A stretch of 64,000 nucleotides of DNA from a bacterium (GCA_022778545.1 JALFDW010000016.1:1-64000); one strand, 5' to 3'; positions 7,259-16,346 are shown, numbered from the stretch's first letter. Notes: generated by a model from the sequence alone, not told the origin. Translations and numbers: made by a program.

Positions 7259-8566
7259 ATGAGCCTCTCACCCGCAGTGCACACCATGGATTTCTGGGAA
7301 ACATACCTTTCCGCGCCGGAAGGTGCGGAAGCGCTCCGCTTTCTGTATGCGGAACAAAGTCAAAGTGCGTTTCAGGCAGAACGCTGCCGCCGTGTTCTCC
7401 GCGGCTTCGCGGAACGCTTCGGCGCTTCGCCCGTGGCGCTCATCAGCGCCCCCGGCCGCACGGAGCTTTGCGGCAACCATACCGATCACCAGCATGGCCG
7501 CGTACTTGCTGCAGCCGTTTCGCTTGACCTCGTTGCCGCAGTACGGCCAAACGGCACGGATATGATACGCCTTTTCTCAGAAGGCTACGGAGAGAGCACC
7601 GTATCTCTCACCTCCCTTTCTCCCATTCCACAGGAAACGGGCACAACGGCGGCGCTGCTGCGCGGTGTTGCTGCCGCACTCCGGCAAAGCGGGTACTGCG
7701 CAGGGGGCTTCGATGCTTTCCTCGTTTCCGATGTTCCGGAGGGCAGCGGACTCTCCTCCTCCGCAGCGCTTGAGGTGCTGCTCGGCACGATCCACAACAC
7801 GCTGTTCAACGCGGGCGTTATCCCGCCGATGGAGCTTGCAAAGGCAGGGCAGTTTGCCGAGAACACATTCTTCGGCAAGCCCTGCGGCCTGATGGATCAG
7901 GCTGCTTCCGCACTCGGTGGCGCGCACTGCATCGATTTCAAAGATCCGGAACACCCGGAAGTCCGCAAGCTGCCCTGTGATTTTTCCGCGCACGGATATT
8001 CGCTTTTCATCGTCAACGCCGGCGGAAGCCATGCAGGACTTACGCAGGAATATGCCGATATCCCCGCGGAAATGCGTGCCGTTGCGGAATGCTTCGGCAG
8101 CAGCGTGCTGCGCGAAGTCCCACCCACAGCGTTCCGGGCTGCGCTGCCTGCGCTGCGTACCCGCGTGACCGACCGCGCATTGCTGCGCGCAATGCACTTC
8201 TATGCGGAAAATGAGCGCGTGCTTCACATGGCACAGGCTTTGAAGGCAGGCGACATGGCCGCTTACCGGGCGCTGATGCTGGAATCCGGCGCGTCCTCCA
8301 TGGCACTGCTGCAAAACATCTATCCCCTTTCCTCCACAACGGAGCGCAGCGTTTCCCTTGCACTTGCGCTCGCACAGGAGTGCCTTGGCACTTGCGGTGG
8401 AGCCTGGCGCGTTCATGGCGGCGGCTTTGCCGGAACGATCCAGACGCTTGTGCCAAACGCGGAGGCTGAAACGTTCCGCGCAGCGCTCGGCAGCGTATTC
8501 GGCGCGGATCGCTGTTATCCGCTCGCTGTACGCCCCGTTGGTGGCTGGGCCCTTGCCCCGCACTGA
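7259..8566 (+). CDS. galK: Galactokinase
   Basis: 435 residues. It phosphorylates galactose at C1 with ATP, the entry step of the Leloir pathway, in the cytoplasm. All three GHMP-kinase motifs are present: the galactokinase signature APGRTELCGNHTDHQHG (about 64-80), the ATP loop PEGSGLSSSAALE (about 160-172) and the C-terminal HGGGFAGT (from about 386). The ATG at 7259 is preceded by AGGAGA at 7245-7250. The open frame extends further upstream, but that part has no ribosome binding site and no similarity to the family. No galT or galE lies next to it, which is unusual. It stands alone between the IS and gdhA. Confidence 0.93.
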   Translation: MSLSPAVHTMDFWETYLSAPEGAEALRFLYAEQSQSAFQAERCRRVLRGFAERFGASPVALISAPGRTELCGNHTDHQHGRVLAAAVSLDLVAAVRPNGTDMIRLFSEGYGESTVSLTSLSPIPQETGTTAALLRGVAAALRQSGYCAGGFDAFLVSDVPEGSGLSSSAALEVLLGTIHNTLFNAGVIPPMELAKAGQFAENTFFGKPCGLMDQAASALGGAHCIDFKDPEHPEVRKLPCDFSAHGYSLFIVNAGGSHAGLTQEYADIPAEMRAVAECFGSSVLREVPPTAFRAALPALRTRVTDRALLRAMHFYAENERVLHMAQALKAGDMAAYRALMLESGASSMALLQNIYPLSSTTERSVSLALALAQECLGTCGGAWRVHGGGFAGTIQTLVPNAEAETFRAALGSVFGADRCYPLAVRPVGGWALAPH

Positions 8567-8963
8567 GCGCCTTCAATAATAAAGAAAGAGATTTTTATAA
8601 TCGATACGTTTTTGGCAGTAGTACATTTGCAGGAGGTTCCGCAAAAACTTGCACGAAATCCGCCGGTTTTCCCGCCGGTTTTCCTGTTTTCTCCTTCCGT
8701 TTCCCTACTTTTGGCCGTTGTCTTTAAAAGGAGCCTGGTGCATCGAGAATTACGTCTTTCTCTTTCCTGCATTTATCATGTAAAACTTCGGTTTTTCTTT
8801 TGTCCTAAATGCATATTTATGCCTATTTATTGTATGTAAGCATGCATGTTTCCTATGGCATGATCCGCTGAAAAGCACGAATTTTTCTTAACTTTCTTAA
8901 CTTCTCAAGGCAGCGTTCCGGATGCAAAATCACATTTTTCACACGCAAAGTATGCAATTGATA
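8567..8963. other. Long intergenic region between galK and the gdhA promoter
   Basis: No gene. It is AT-rich compared with its surroundings and contains a short direct repeat (CCGCCGGTTTTCC twice, near 8668-8694) and T-rich stretches. I see no clear terminator for galK beyond short T-runs at 8587-8610. Confidence 0.4.
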
Positions 8964-8992
8964 TTGACATATCAACGTAACGGATTTATGAT
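8964..8992 (+). promoter_or_regulatory. gdhA promoter
   Basis: TTGACA at 8964-8969, a 17-bp spacer and TATGAT at 8987-8992. The predicted leader is about 65 bases and ends in the GGAGG ribosome binding site just before the gdhA start codon. Confidence 0.8.
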
Positions 8993-9063
8993 ATGCATGG
9001 TGCACGGGCATCCCCTGACGCTCGTGCCACTTACTCTCGAAACATTAATACGGAGGACAAACC

Positions 9064-10410
9064 ATGAACGCTTACATCCAGGAAGTGCTTGACAAGGTCA
9101 AAGCGCGCGACTCCCATGAACCCGAGTTCATTCAGACTGTTGAAGAAGTTCTCTCCTCTCTTGAACCCGTCATCGAACAGCATCCGGAATATCAGAAGAT
9201 GAGCCTGCTCGAGCGCCTTGTTGAGCCCGAGCGCACCATCGAGTTCCGCGTGACCTGGGTCGACGATGCCGGCAAGGTTCAGGTGAACCGCGGCTACCGC
9301 GTCCAGTTCAACAGCGCCATCGGACCCTACAAGGGCGGTCTGCGCTTTGCCCGCAACGTGAACCTTTCCGTCATGAAGTTCCTCGGCTTCGAGCAGACCT
9401 TCAAAGACAGCCTCACCTCCCTGCCCATGGGCGGTGCCAAGGGCGGTTCCGACTTCGATCCCAACGGCAAGAGCGACATGGAGATCATGCGTTTCTGCCA
9501 GGCGTTCATGACTGAGCTCTATCGCCACATTGGCCCCGATGTGGACGTCCCCGCTGGCGATATCGGCGTTGGCGGCCGTGAGATCGGCTACCTGTTCGGC
9601 CAGTATAAGCGCATCCGCGGCGCTTACGAGAACGGCGTGCTCACCGGCAAGGGGCAGTCCTTCGGCGGCTCCCTGATCCGCCCCGAGGCGACCGGTTACG
9701 GCGCTGTATATTATCTCTGCGAAGTTCTCAAGCATGAGAACGATACCATCGAAGGCAAAACGATTGCGATCTCCGGCTTCGGCAACGTGGCCTGGGGCGT
9801 CTGCAAGAAGGCCGCTGAGCTCGGCGCGAAGGTCGTCACCCTTGCTGGTCCGGACGGCTACATCTACGATCCCGACGGTATCGTCACCCCCGAGAAGATC
9901 GACTACATGCTCGAAATGCGTTCTTCCGGCCGCAACCGCGTTCAGGACTATGCTGACAAGTTCGGCGTACAGTTCTTCCCCGGCCAGAAGCCCTGGGGTC
10001 AGAAGGTCGACATCTGCATGCCCTGCGCATACCAGAACGAGATCGGCATGAAGGAAGCGGAGCAGATGCTCGCCAACGGCCTCAAGTACTACATCGAGGT
10101 CGCCAACATGCCCACCACGAACGAAGCGCTGTTCTTCCTCATGCAGAAGGGCCTCGTCGTTGCGCCTTCCAAGGCAGTCAACGCGGGCGGTGTTGCGGTT
10201 TCCGGCCTCGAAATGAGCCAGAACTCCGAGCGTCTCTCCTGGTCTGCAGAAGAAGTGGATGCGAAACTCCATGGCATCATGAAGAACATCTATGCTTCTT
10301 CCGTGAAGGCTGCGGAAGAGTGCGGCCTTGGCTACAACCTCGTTGCCGGCGCGAACATCGCTGGCTTCAAGAAGGTTGCGGACGCCATGATGGCACAGGG
10401 TCTTGTCTGA
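9064..10410 (+). CDS. gdhA: Glutamate dehydrogenase, hexameric NADP-type
   Basis: 448 residues, the usual length of the hexameric class I enzyme. It interconverts glutamate with 2-oxoglutarate and ammonia, so it links nitrogen assimilation to carbon metabolism. The substrate-binding stretch GPYKGGLRFARNVNLSVMKF (88-107) and the catalytic-lysine motif PMGGAKGGSDFDP (Lys126) are intact, followed by DVDVPAGDIGVGGREIG and the Rossmann glycine motif GFGNVAWG. The sequence pattern is closest to NADP-linked biosynthetic enzymes of gut Clostridia, though the cofactor is an inference. A consensus promoter precedes it, and a strong hairpin at 10436-10460 follows, so it is a single-gene unit. Confidence 0.95.
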   Translation: MNAYIQEVLDKVKARDSHEPEFIQTVEEVLSSLEPVIEQHPEYQKMSLLERLVEPERTIEFRVTWVDDAGKVQVNRGYRVQFNSAIGPYKGGLRFARNVNLSVMKFLGFEQTFKDSLTSLPMGGAKGGSDFDPNGKSDMEIMRFCQAFMTELYRHIGPDVDVPAGDIGVGGREIGYLFGQYKRIRGAYENGVLTGKGQSFGGSLIRPEATGYGAVYYLCEVLKHENDTIEGKTIAISGFGNVAWGVCKKAAELGAKVVTLAGPDGYIYDPDGIVTPEKIDYMLEMRSSGRNRVQDYADKFGVQFFPGQKPWGQKVDICMPCAYQNEIGMKEAEQMLANGLKYYIEVANMPTTNEALFFLMQKGLVVAPSKAVNAGGVAVSGLEMSQNSERLSWSAEEVDAKLHGIMKNIYASSVKAAEECGLGYNLVAGANIAGFKKVADAMMAQGLV

Positions 10411-10435
10411 TCCACCAAAACGCACAGCAAACTAT

Positions 10436-10460
10436 GGGGCGGGTTCACAGAACCCGCCCC
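10436..10460 (+). terminator. gdhA terminator hairpin
   Basis: Perfect 10-bp stem GGGGCGGGTT / AACCCGCCCC with a 5-base loop, 25 bases after the gdhA stop. The following T content is modest (ATTTGATTAT). Confidence 0.7.
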
Positions 10461-10470
10461 ATTTGATTAT

Positions 10471-10613
10471 CAAAAAGCGAAAGTTTCCACTTCTTCGAGA
10501 ATTATTCAAGAGCAGCTTGCGCCCATGGCGCGGCCAGCCTCCCTTGCAGGGAAGGCATTGCTCCGCAAGCGCTTTGCGGATCCGAGGGGCTGCGCCCCCG
10601 AAGCTCCGCCGGA
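10471..10613 (-). repeat. Dispersed intergenic repeat, copy A (inverted, internally shortened)
   Basis: Read on the reverse strand this region matches the copies at 17470-17646 and 25210-25386. Shared blocks are the GGGGGC.GCAGCCCC stem, ATCCGCAAA.GC.CTTGCGGAGCAA, CTGGCCGCGCC, GCGCAAGCTGC and the closing CTCGAAGAAGTGG. It lacks about 33 bp after the first stem, where the other copies carry CGGCGGCATGTACGCCGG. It lies between gdhA and the convergent antiporter gene. Confidence 0.75.
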
Positions 10614-10632
10614 AACTTTATCAGCAATCAAA

Positions 10633-10658
10633 GATGCCCGGGCGTTTGCCTGGGCATC
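10633..10658 (-). terminator. Terminator of the antiporter operon
   Basis: On the reverse strand GATGCCCAGGC / GCCCGGGCATC forms a stem of about 11 bp with one mismatch and a short loop, 20 bases after the antiporter stop and followed by TTTGATT. Confidence 0.7.
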
Positions 10659-10677
10659 CTATTTATCATGAGTTTAT

Positions 10678-11883
10678 TCAGTGCGCGGAAGCCTTTTTCT
10701 TCCGTTCCGGCAGCGCGTCTGCAGGAATCTCGCCGGCACGGGAAAGCGCGACGCGCGTAATGACCGGCCCGACGAGTTCATACACCAACGTCGCACACAG
10801 CACGACCGCGCGAATCACTTCGCCGTATTCCGGAAGTTTCGCGATGACCACCTGCGCCATGCCGATGGCAACGCCCGCCTGCGGCAGGAGCGTCAGCCCA
10901 AGGTATTTCCGGATCTTCGGCTCGCTCTTCACAACGCATGCACCCAGCGCCGCACCAAAGTACTTGCCCAGCGAGCGCGCAACAAGGTATAGCACGCCCA
11001 GAAGCCCCACAGTCGTGAGCACCTGCAGATCCAACTCCGCACCGGAAATGATGAAGAACAGCATGAACAACGGTGGCGTCCAACGGTCCGTATTCTCGAT
11101 CAGCGCGCCGGAATCCGCCCGCAGGTTCACCATGGCAGCGCCGATGGCCATGCAGGTCAAAAGCGCGCTCAGTCCCCAGCAGTCCGAAAGCGCAACGCCG
11201 GCAAACACAGCCGCGATCATCAGCGAAAGGCGGTTAGCCCGCGAACGGAAGAAGCGCAGCAGGAACGAGAGTACCGTGCCAAGCGCCGCGCCCACCACGA
11301 GGGAGAGACCGATTTCGAGCAGCGGCGAAATCAGCATGTTTTGCACTGTAGGCGCCGCGCCGCTCGTAAGGGACTGCGCCATGGCAAGTGAAATCGCAAA
11401 CGCCGCGAGGCCGATCGCATCGTCCATGGCGACGACAGAAAGCAGCGTGTTCGTCATCGTGCCCTGCGCGCGGTATTGCCGCACAACCATCAACGTGGCC
11501 GCAGGTGCAGTCGCCGTGGCGATCGCGCCCAGCGTCAGCGACAGCGGCAGATCAAATCCGCAAAGGATCAGGACCACATCCACAGCCGCAAGCGCAGCAA
11601 TCGCCTGAAAGATCGTGATGATAAGCGCTTTCACGCCCACGCGCTTCAGGCTTTCCCATTTGAATTCACCGCCGATGGAAAACGCGATGAAACCGAGCGC
11701 AATGCTTGTAAGCTCCGAGATCCCCGCAAGCATGTTTTCGCTAAACAGATTCAGGCAATAGGGCCCCACGATCAGCCCGGCGATCAGGTATGCCGTCACA
11801 TTCGGCAGGTTTACTTTTTTCGCAAGGCGCGTCAACAACAGCCCCAACGCCATTGCGGCCGCCAAACAAAGCAACGTGTTCAT
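10678..11883 (-). CDS. CPA2-family cation:proton antiporter
   Basis: 401 residues with about 11-13 hydrophobic segments. The fold of the Kef/CPA2 family is visible: YLIAGLIVGP near the N-terminus, the unwound-helix region ATATAPAATL (about 122-131) and the ion-binding MDDAIGL with Asp154-Asp155. It has no C-terminal TrkA-N/RCK domain, so it is a transporter core only. It exchanges Na+ or K+ for H+ across the membrane. Its ATG overlaps the stop codon of the upstream PII-like gene by 4 bases (ATGA), so the two are translationally coupled. The PII-like partner may supply the regulation that RCK domains give in Kef systems (inference). The exact cation is not predictable. Confidence 0.88.
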   Translation of the reverse strand: MNTLLCLAAAMALGLLLTRLAKKVNLPNVTAYLIAGLIVGPYCLNLFSENMLAGISELTSIALGFIAFSIGGEFKWESLKRVGVKALIITIFQAIAALAAVDVVLILCGFDLPLSLTLGAIATATAPAATLMVVRQYRAQGTMTNTLLSVVAMDDAIGLAAFAISLAMAQSLTSGAAPTVQNMLISPLLEIGLSLVVGAALGTVLSFLLRFFRSRANRLSLMIAAVFAGVALSDCWGLSALLTCMAIGAAMVNLRADSGALIENTDRWTPPLFMLFFIISGAELDLQVLTTVGLLGVLYLVARSLGKYFGAALGACVVKSEPKIRKYLGLTLLPQAGVAIGMAQVVIAKLPEYGEVIRAVVLCATLVYELVGPVITRVALSRAGEIPADALPERKKKASAH

Positions 11884-12230
11884 AGTCTGTTCTTAATTAC
11901 TCCTTCAAAATGCATGACCGGCACGGTAAACATCACGCCGGTGTTCGGTTCGTCAAAGCTGCCGCATACAGACTGGATGGCCTCTTTTGCCGCAAGGATG
12001 CTCTCATCCTTCATGACCGCAAGCACCATTTTGCCCTCACCGGTCTCCTCCGTATTAAACAGGCTGCGCAAAGAGCCGAAAAACGCCGGAGCTTCCACGC
12101 TCTCTGCCAGCATGTGCGCCATTCCTTCGCAGCTCACCACCGTTGCGCCGTTCACGCCTGCTTCCGAAAGCCGCGCGAGCACCGCCGGGATCCGTTCCGA
12201 ACGATTTGTAATGAAATACAACAGCTGCAT
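11880..12230 (-). CDS. PII-like signalling protein coupled to the antiporter
   Basis: 116 residues. It has the size and beta-alpha-beta pattern of GlnB/PII-type ferredoxin-like proteins: an N-terminal strand LLYFITNRSERIPAVLARLSEAGVNGATVV, a loop rich in charged residues (SLFNTEETGEGKMVLAVMKD) at the T-loop position, and a final strand GVMFTVPVMHFEGVIK. The classical uridylylated Tyr of nitrogen PII is not present. AAGGAG precedes the ATG at 12230. The 4-base overlap with the antiporter gene and the shared promoter imply that it senses a small ligand and controls the transporter (inference from context). Confidence 0.75.
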   Translation of the reverse strand: MQLLYFITNRSERIPAVLARLSEAGVNGATVVSCEGMAHMLAESVEAPAFFGSLRSLFNTEETGEGKMVLAVMKDESILAAKEAIQSVCGSFDEPNTGVMFTVPVMHFEGVIKNRL

Positions 12231-12266
12231 CTGCCACTTCTCCTTCCCTTGTGAAAATCCTCATAT

Positions 12267-12295
12267 GTTATACGCTCATTGCTCTGGTTTGTCAA
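12267..12295 (-). promoter_or_regulatory. Promoter of the PII-like/antiporter operon
   Basis: On the minus strand TTGACA (12290-12295), a 17-bp spacer and TATAAC (12267-12272), about 37 bases before the first start codon. Confidence 0.75.
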
Positions 12296-12345
12296 GCAGG
12301 ATCACGCAAAACCGCTTTTTATTTTTTCTCCCCCAAAAAGCAAAA

Positions 12346-12368
12346 ACGGGTGAAACGTTTTCACCCGT
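12346..12368 (-). terminator. Terminator after the secreted protein gene
   Basis: Perfect 10-bp stem ACGGGTGAAA / TTTCACCCGT with a 3-base loop. On the reverse strand it is followed by TTTTTG, 31 bases after the stop at 12400. Confidence 0.85.
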
Positions 12369-12399
12369 ATCCGACTCTGTTTTGAGAAGCGAAGCCCGT

Positions 12400-13383
12400 T
12401 CAGGAATCCATGATCGAACGGATCTCCCACACAAGGCTTCCGAGTTCCCTGCAGCCTGCCAGCGCGCGGTTTACGTAAGACACGCGCACGCTGTCATCCG
12501 GTTCCACCTGCACATATCCCTGCATCGGATTCACGGAGAAGCGGTAAGTCTGCTTCGCATCCGGGCTGTGCATCAGGAAGAAAAGGTACACTCCATCCTC
12601 TTCCAGCTCAGGCGCGTTTTCCTCACCATAAGAGACCGCCTTAAGCGTAGCCGCATCAACAAGGTTTGCGCTCATGGCAGGGGAATACACAAGTTCAACC
12701 GTATCGCCGTAATTCAGCGCACCCTTCAAAACGCCGTAAGCCTCCACCTGCGCTACCGCTGCGGGCAGCGTGTTCTCCACGATCGTTCCGTCCGCCTGGG
12801 AACGGAACGCCATATTTTCCATGGAGGATATGGAAGTGACGCGGCCGATAAAGATCTCATCCGTCGCTTCGATCAGCGTTTCCAAGCCTTTGTAATAAAA
12901 TGCCGTTGCCGGGGCCGTGATGACCGCATCCATCCGCTCCATGTCGCGCTTGATGTCGGAAAGCGCAAGCTTTGCCCCTTCAAATGCCACGGTTCCCTTT
13001 TCGGAAACCTGCAGCGGCTCATCGGAAAGCAGCTCATAACGGCGCATGTCCTCGGTGTGATATGCGTCCTCGCCCTCGGCAAGGTAGAGCAGATATGTTT
13101 CGCCGTCTTTCATTGCCCCCTGCGTGCAGTGAATCACTTCGCCCGGCTCCGCGCTGCCTGCGATCACTTCCTCCACGAAAAGGTCATAGCAGGTATCGCC
13201 ATCGCTGTTGATGTGGGACTGCATGCATTCGCCCATCACAACGAGCGCCGCGTTTTTATAGATGCGCTGCACATCGGAAAGCGCGCGTTCATCGGAAAGC
13301 TGCGCTCCAACAGGGGCCGTGCACGCACACGCAAAAGCGCCCACCGCAAGCGCCATCGCGACCGGCTTCCAAAATGGCTTCAT
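12400..13383 (-). CDS. Secreted protein with two OB-like repeats, function unknown
   Basis: 327 residues. The N-terminus is a signal sequence (MKPFWKPVAMALAVGAFACAC); Cys19 or Cys21 could be lipidated, but the lipobox is imperfect. The mature part shows two similar beta-rich units: around 45-110 (ALVVMGECMQSH, a DLFVEEVIAG strand, then GETYLLYL) and around 170-275 (EIFIGRVTSISSM, a VEAYGVLKG strand, then DGVYLFFLM). This 'transported out, then induced by ...VLKG, then YLLFL' pattern is common in small Bacillota exported proteins of unknown role. It is transcribed alone from its own promoter and ends in a strong terminator. Confidence 0.65.
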   Translation of the reverse strand: MKPFWKPVAMALAVGAFACACTAPVGAQLSDERALSDVQRIYKNAALVVMGECMQSHINSDGDTCYDLFVEEVIAGSAEPGEVIHCTQGAMKDGETYLLYLAEGEDAYHTEDMRRYELLSDEPLQVSEKGTVAFEGAKLALSDIKRDMERMDAVITAPATAFYYKGLETLIEATDEIFIGRVTSISSMENMAFRSQADGTIVENTLPAAVAQVEAYGVLKGALNYGDTVELVYSPAMSANLVDAATLKAVSYGEENAPELEEDGVYLFFLMHSPDAKQTYRFSVNPMQGYVQVEPDDSVRVSYVNRALAGCRELGSLVWEIRSIMDS

Positions 13384-13427
13384 AGCGCGCCTCCTTCCCG
13401 CTGAAGTTCACAGTTTGTTCATTCACG

Positions 13428-13456
13428 CTTATATCATAAACGATTTTGCGCTCCAA
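13428..13456 (-). promoter_or_regulatory. Promoter of the secreted protein gene
   Basis: On the minus strand TTGGAG (13451-13456), a 17-bp spacer and TATAAG (13428-13433). It lies 44 bases before the start codon, which is preceded by AAGGAGG. Confidence 0.55.
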
Positions 13457-13539
13457 AAGGTTGCGCAAAAGTAAACATATTATTAATTTCGCCTTAAATC
13501 GCCGTATTCATTCCGAAACGATTCTCTGCCATGGGCGGA

Positions 13540-14133
13540 TCACATTTCGCGCCTTCCCTCAACGGCCTTGAGCAGCGTCATTTCATCCACATACTCCAGG
13601 TTCCCGCCGATGGGGATGCCATGCGCGATTCGCGTAACGCGCACGCCCTTGGGTTTCAGCAGGCGCGCAATGTAGGAAGCCGTCGCCTCGCCCTCCACAT
13701 CCGGGTTCGTGGCAAGGATCACTTCCTTCACGCCTTCGCTTTCCACACGCTCAAGCAGTTCCTTGATGCGGATGTCATCCGGCCCAACGCCATCCATAGG
13801 TGAGATCGTGCCGTGCAAAACATGGTATTTCCCACGGAATTCCCGCAGTTTTTCCATGGCAAACACATCCCGCGCATCGCGCACCACGCAAAGCACATCA
13901 CCCTTGCGCGCCGCGTCCGCGCAGATGGCACAGGGCTCAACATCAGTATAATTCCCGCAGATAGGGCAATAGCGCACGGTATCGCGCGCGCGTGTGATCG
14001 CCGCTGCAAGTTCCCGCGCGTTTCCCTCCGGCATATCCAGGATATGGTATGCCAGCCGCTGCGCGCTCTTTGCGCCAATGCCGGGCAGCCGCGCAAGCTG
14101 CGTCGTCAACGCGTTGATCGCCTCGATGCTCAT
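13540..14133 (-). CDS. recR: Recombination mediator RecR
   Basis: 197 residues, full length for the family. RecR works with RecO (and RecF) to load RecA at gaps. The order is an N-terminal HhH ([20 protein letters not shown], about 12-31), a Cys4 zinc finger ([16 protein letters not shown], about 56-71), a Toprim domain ([15 protein letters not shown] and [16 protein letters not shown]) and a C-terminal Walker-B-like end. It is the last gene of dnaX-ybaB-recR, with only 10 bases between ybaB and recR. Confidence 0.96.
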   Translation of the reverse strand: MSIEAINALTTQLARLPGIGAKSAQRLAYHILDMPEGNARELAAAITRARDTVRYCPICGNYTDVEPCAICADAARKGDVLCVVRDARDVFAMEKLREFRGKYHVLHGTISPMDGVGPDDIRIKELLERVESEGVKEVILATNPDVEGEATASYIARLLKPKGVRVTRIAHGIPIGGNLEYVDEMTLLKAVEGRREM

Positions 14134-14143
14134 TCCGCTGTGT

Positions 14144-14476
14144 TCAGAAACCGATGTTCATGCCGCCGGTCACGCGGTTCATCTCGGCCGCCATGGTCTC
14201 ATCCGCCATGCGCAGCGCCTCGTTCACCGCCGCCATCACAAGATCCTGCAGCATTTCCACATCATCCGGGTCCACACAGGCCGGGTCGATCTCGATCGCC
14301 TTCACAACCTTGCTGCCAAGCACCGTGGCCTTCACCACACCGCCGCCGGCAGCCGCCGTAAACTCGCGCTCAGAAATCTCCTGCTGCAGGCGCTGCACAT
14401 CCTGCTGCATCTTCTGCGCCTGCCTCATCAACTGCTGCATATTGCCGCCCATGCCGGGGAAACCGCCTCGTGCCAT
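14144..14476 (-). CDS. YbaB/EbfC-family nucleoid-associated protein
   Basis: 110 residues starting [20 protein letters not shown] with the typical Gly/Met/Gln-rich N-terminus, a coiled helix ([20 protein letters not shown]) and the conserved core ([20 protein letters not shown], then [19 protein letters not shown]). The family forms DNA-binding dimers. It sits between dnaX and recR, the standard arrangement in bacteria. Confidence 0.95.
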   Translation of the reverse strand: MARGGFPGMGGNMQQLMRQAQKMQQDVQRLQQEISEREFTAAAGGGVVKATVLGSKVVKAIEIDPACVDPDDVEMLQDLVMAAVNEALRMADETMAAEMNRVTGGMNIGF

Positions 14477-14591
14477 ATTAAACCTCCTGAAACGTAGCTA
14501 AAACTATACTTGAACAATTTATTATATCATGCGCCGCGCTATTCCACAACATGTTGCGTGAAATCCCGCCGGAAAGCGCCAATTATTGCGA

Positions 14592-16271
14592 TCATTCCAC
14601 GATTTCCAGCATGTCGCCGAACGCCTTGCGCGCCGTCTCCTCCAGGGAAGGAGCGCCCCCCGCCATCTCGCCCGCCATCGCGATGCGCAGCTTTAGCCCA
14701 TTTGCAGCTCCCGCAAGCGCCTCTGCAGCCAGCTTGAAATTCTCCGGCCTCATAAATGCATCATAAAACGCCTTTTTGTCAAAGGAGACGATGAGCGTGT
14801 CGCCCTCCTGCCGCCAACCCGATGCCTTGAGCGCAAGCACGGCAAGCGTCGGGTTCATCTTCTGCAGCGCTGTGCGCGCCGCATTCCAAAGCGCTTTTGC
14901 GGAGGTGCCTTCTTCCGGCGCTGCCGCATGCTTTTGAGGTGCTTCCTCTTCCGAAGGCGGCGCATCCCCGTCCGAAGGCGGGACGTAATCCGCCTCATCC
15001 GCAACAGAAGGCGCGTCCTCCCAGGGCGGAACATCCTCTGCCGCGCGTTTCTGCGCTGCCTTTGAAGGGGATGCCGCCTTTGCGGGTGCAGGCTGTACGG
15101 GCGCCGCCTGCACAGGCACACCGTTTTTCAGTTTTTGTTCCAGCTGTTCCACCCGTTCGAGCAGAATATCTAGGTTCTGTGGCTCTTCCTCCGGCGTGGT
15201 AATGCGCACGAACGCGCATTCGAGCTGCACGCGCGGCAACGCGAGCCAGCGAAGATTTGCCGCTGCGCCAAGCAGCACATCGATTGCCCGGGTAATGCGT
15301 TTCTCACCCGTGCGCCCGGCCTGTTCCATATAGCGGCGCATCGCATCCTCCGTGCAGTCCAGGATGTCGCTGCAATGGCCGCAAAGCTTTGCGAGCAGCA
15401 GCGCGCGGAAATGCCGCGCAAGATCCTGCGTGAATACGGAGAGATCGCGCCCCTCGTTCACCACGCGCTCAAGAAGGCGCAGCGCGCCGTCCCGGTCGCC
15501 CGAAAGAAGCGCATCCGCCACATCAAACAGGAAATCGCTTTCCATGCTGCCGAGCACGCCGTAAACATCCTCCGCCGAAACGGAGCCCCCGCAGAAGGAG
15601 ATGCACTGATCCGCAAGGGAGAGCGCATCGCGCATGCCGCCCTCCGCCGCGCGGGCGATGGCAAGCATCCCTTCCGGCGCGATGGACGCCCCCGCGCTTT
15701 TCAGCACGCTTTCCATGCAGGCCGTGATGTCCGCAACGCGCAGGCGGTGAAAATCGAACCGCTGGCAGCGGGAGACGATCGTAGCCGGAATGCTCTGCGG
15801 CTCGGTCGTGGCAAGAATGAACACAACGTGCGCAGGCGGCTCTTCCAGCGTTTTGAGCAGCGCGTTGAAAGCGTTCTTTGAAAGCATATGCGCTTCGTCG
15901 ATGATATACACCTTCACGGTGAGGTCGAGCGGGGCAAAGCGCGCCTTGTCGATGAGCGCGCGCATATCCTCCACACCGGTGTTGGAGGCAGCGTCCAGCT
16001 CGATGATGTCCACGCCGCCCGCCTCCGCGATGCGGCAGCTCGGGCATTCGCCGCAGGGCTCCCCGCCCTCCGGGTGCTCGCAGTTAAGCGCCTTTGCGAA
16101 GATCTTCGCCGTGCTGGTCTTGCCCGTGCCGCGCGTGCCGGTGAACAGATACGCATGCGCCACATGCCCTTCCTGGATCTGGTTCTTGAGAATGGTGGTG
16201 ATATGTTCCTGCCCGATCACGTCCTGAAAACGCTTGGGGCGGTATTTTCGGTATAACGCCTGGTATGCCAT
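14592..16271 (-). CDS. dnaX: DNA polymerase III subunit gamma/tau
   Basis: 559 residues. It is the clamp-loader ATPase that organises the replicative polymerase. The Walker A motif GTRGTGKTSTAK (about 45-56), the zinc-binding CEHPEGGEPCGECPSC (about 64-79), DEAHML and the sensor SRCQRF are all intact. After residue 365 comes a Pro/Ala/Glu-rich linker, then a tau-like C-terminal domain. I see no slippery A-run plus stop that would suggest a gamma form by frameshifting. It is the first gene of dnaX-ybaB-recR, and a GGAGGAG ribosome binding site precedes the ATG. Confidence 0.96.
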   Translation of the reverse strand: MAYQALYRKYRPKRFQDVIGQEHITTILKNQIQEGHVAHAYLFTGTRGTGKTSTAKIFAKALNCEHPEGGEPCGECPSCRIAEAGGVDIIELDAASNTGVEDMRALIDKARFAPLDLTVKVYIIDEAHMLSKNAFNALLKTLEEPPAHVVFILATTEPQSIPATIVSRCQRFDFHRLRVADITACMESVLKSAGASIAPEGMLAIARAAEGGMRDALSLADQCISFCGGSVSAEDVYGVLGSMESDFLFDVADALLSGDRDGALRLLERVVNEGRDLSVFTQDLARHFRALLLAKLCGHCSDILDCTEDAMRRYMEQAGRTGEKRITRAIDVLLGAAANLRWLALPRVQLECAFVRITTPEEEPQNLDILLERVEQLEQKLKNGVPVQAAPVQPAPAKAASPSKAAQKRAAEDVPPWEDAPSVADEADYVPPSDGDAPPSEEEAPQKHAAAPEEGTSAKALWNAARTALQKMNPTLAVLALKASGWRQEGDTLIVSFDKKAFYDAFMRPENFKLAAEALAGAANGLKLRIAMAGEMAGGAPSLEETARKAFGDMLEIVE

Positions 16272-16317
16272 AGCTCTCCTCCGTTCTTATTTTAATTTTA
16301 TCATTTTGCGCATTGCA

Positions 16318-16346
16318 TTGCCATAGTTTTAGAAATGCAGTATAAT
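16318..16346 (+). promoter_or_regulatory. trpS promoter
   Basis: TTGCCA (16318-16323), a 17-bp spacer and TATAAT (16341-16346) in the divergent region between dnaX and trpS. Confidence 0.75.

Noticed and set aside
6908..8566. Longer galactokinase start at 6908
   Set aside because: The extra residues overlap the IS end and hairpin, have no ribosome binding site and no family similarity; ATG 7259 has AGGAGA at the correct spacing.
9031..10425. 464-residue minus-strand frame opposite gdhA
   Set aside because: Antisense of a confirmed gene; GC-rich third-position bias creates long mirror frames.
11476..13404. 642-residue plus-strand frame across PII and secreted protein genes
   Set aside because: Runs through two genes of the opposite strand with terminators and promoters in between; no family similarity.
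14592..16271. Programmed frameshift in dnaX
   Set aside because: No slippery run followed by an early stop and stem is seen; the frame is continuous for 559 codons.
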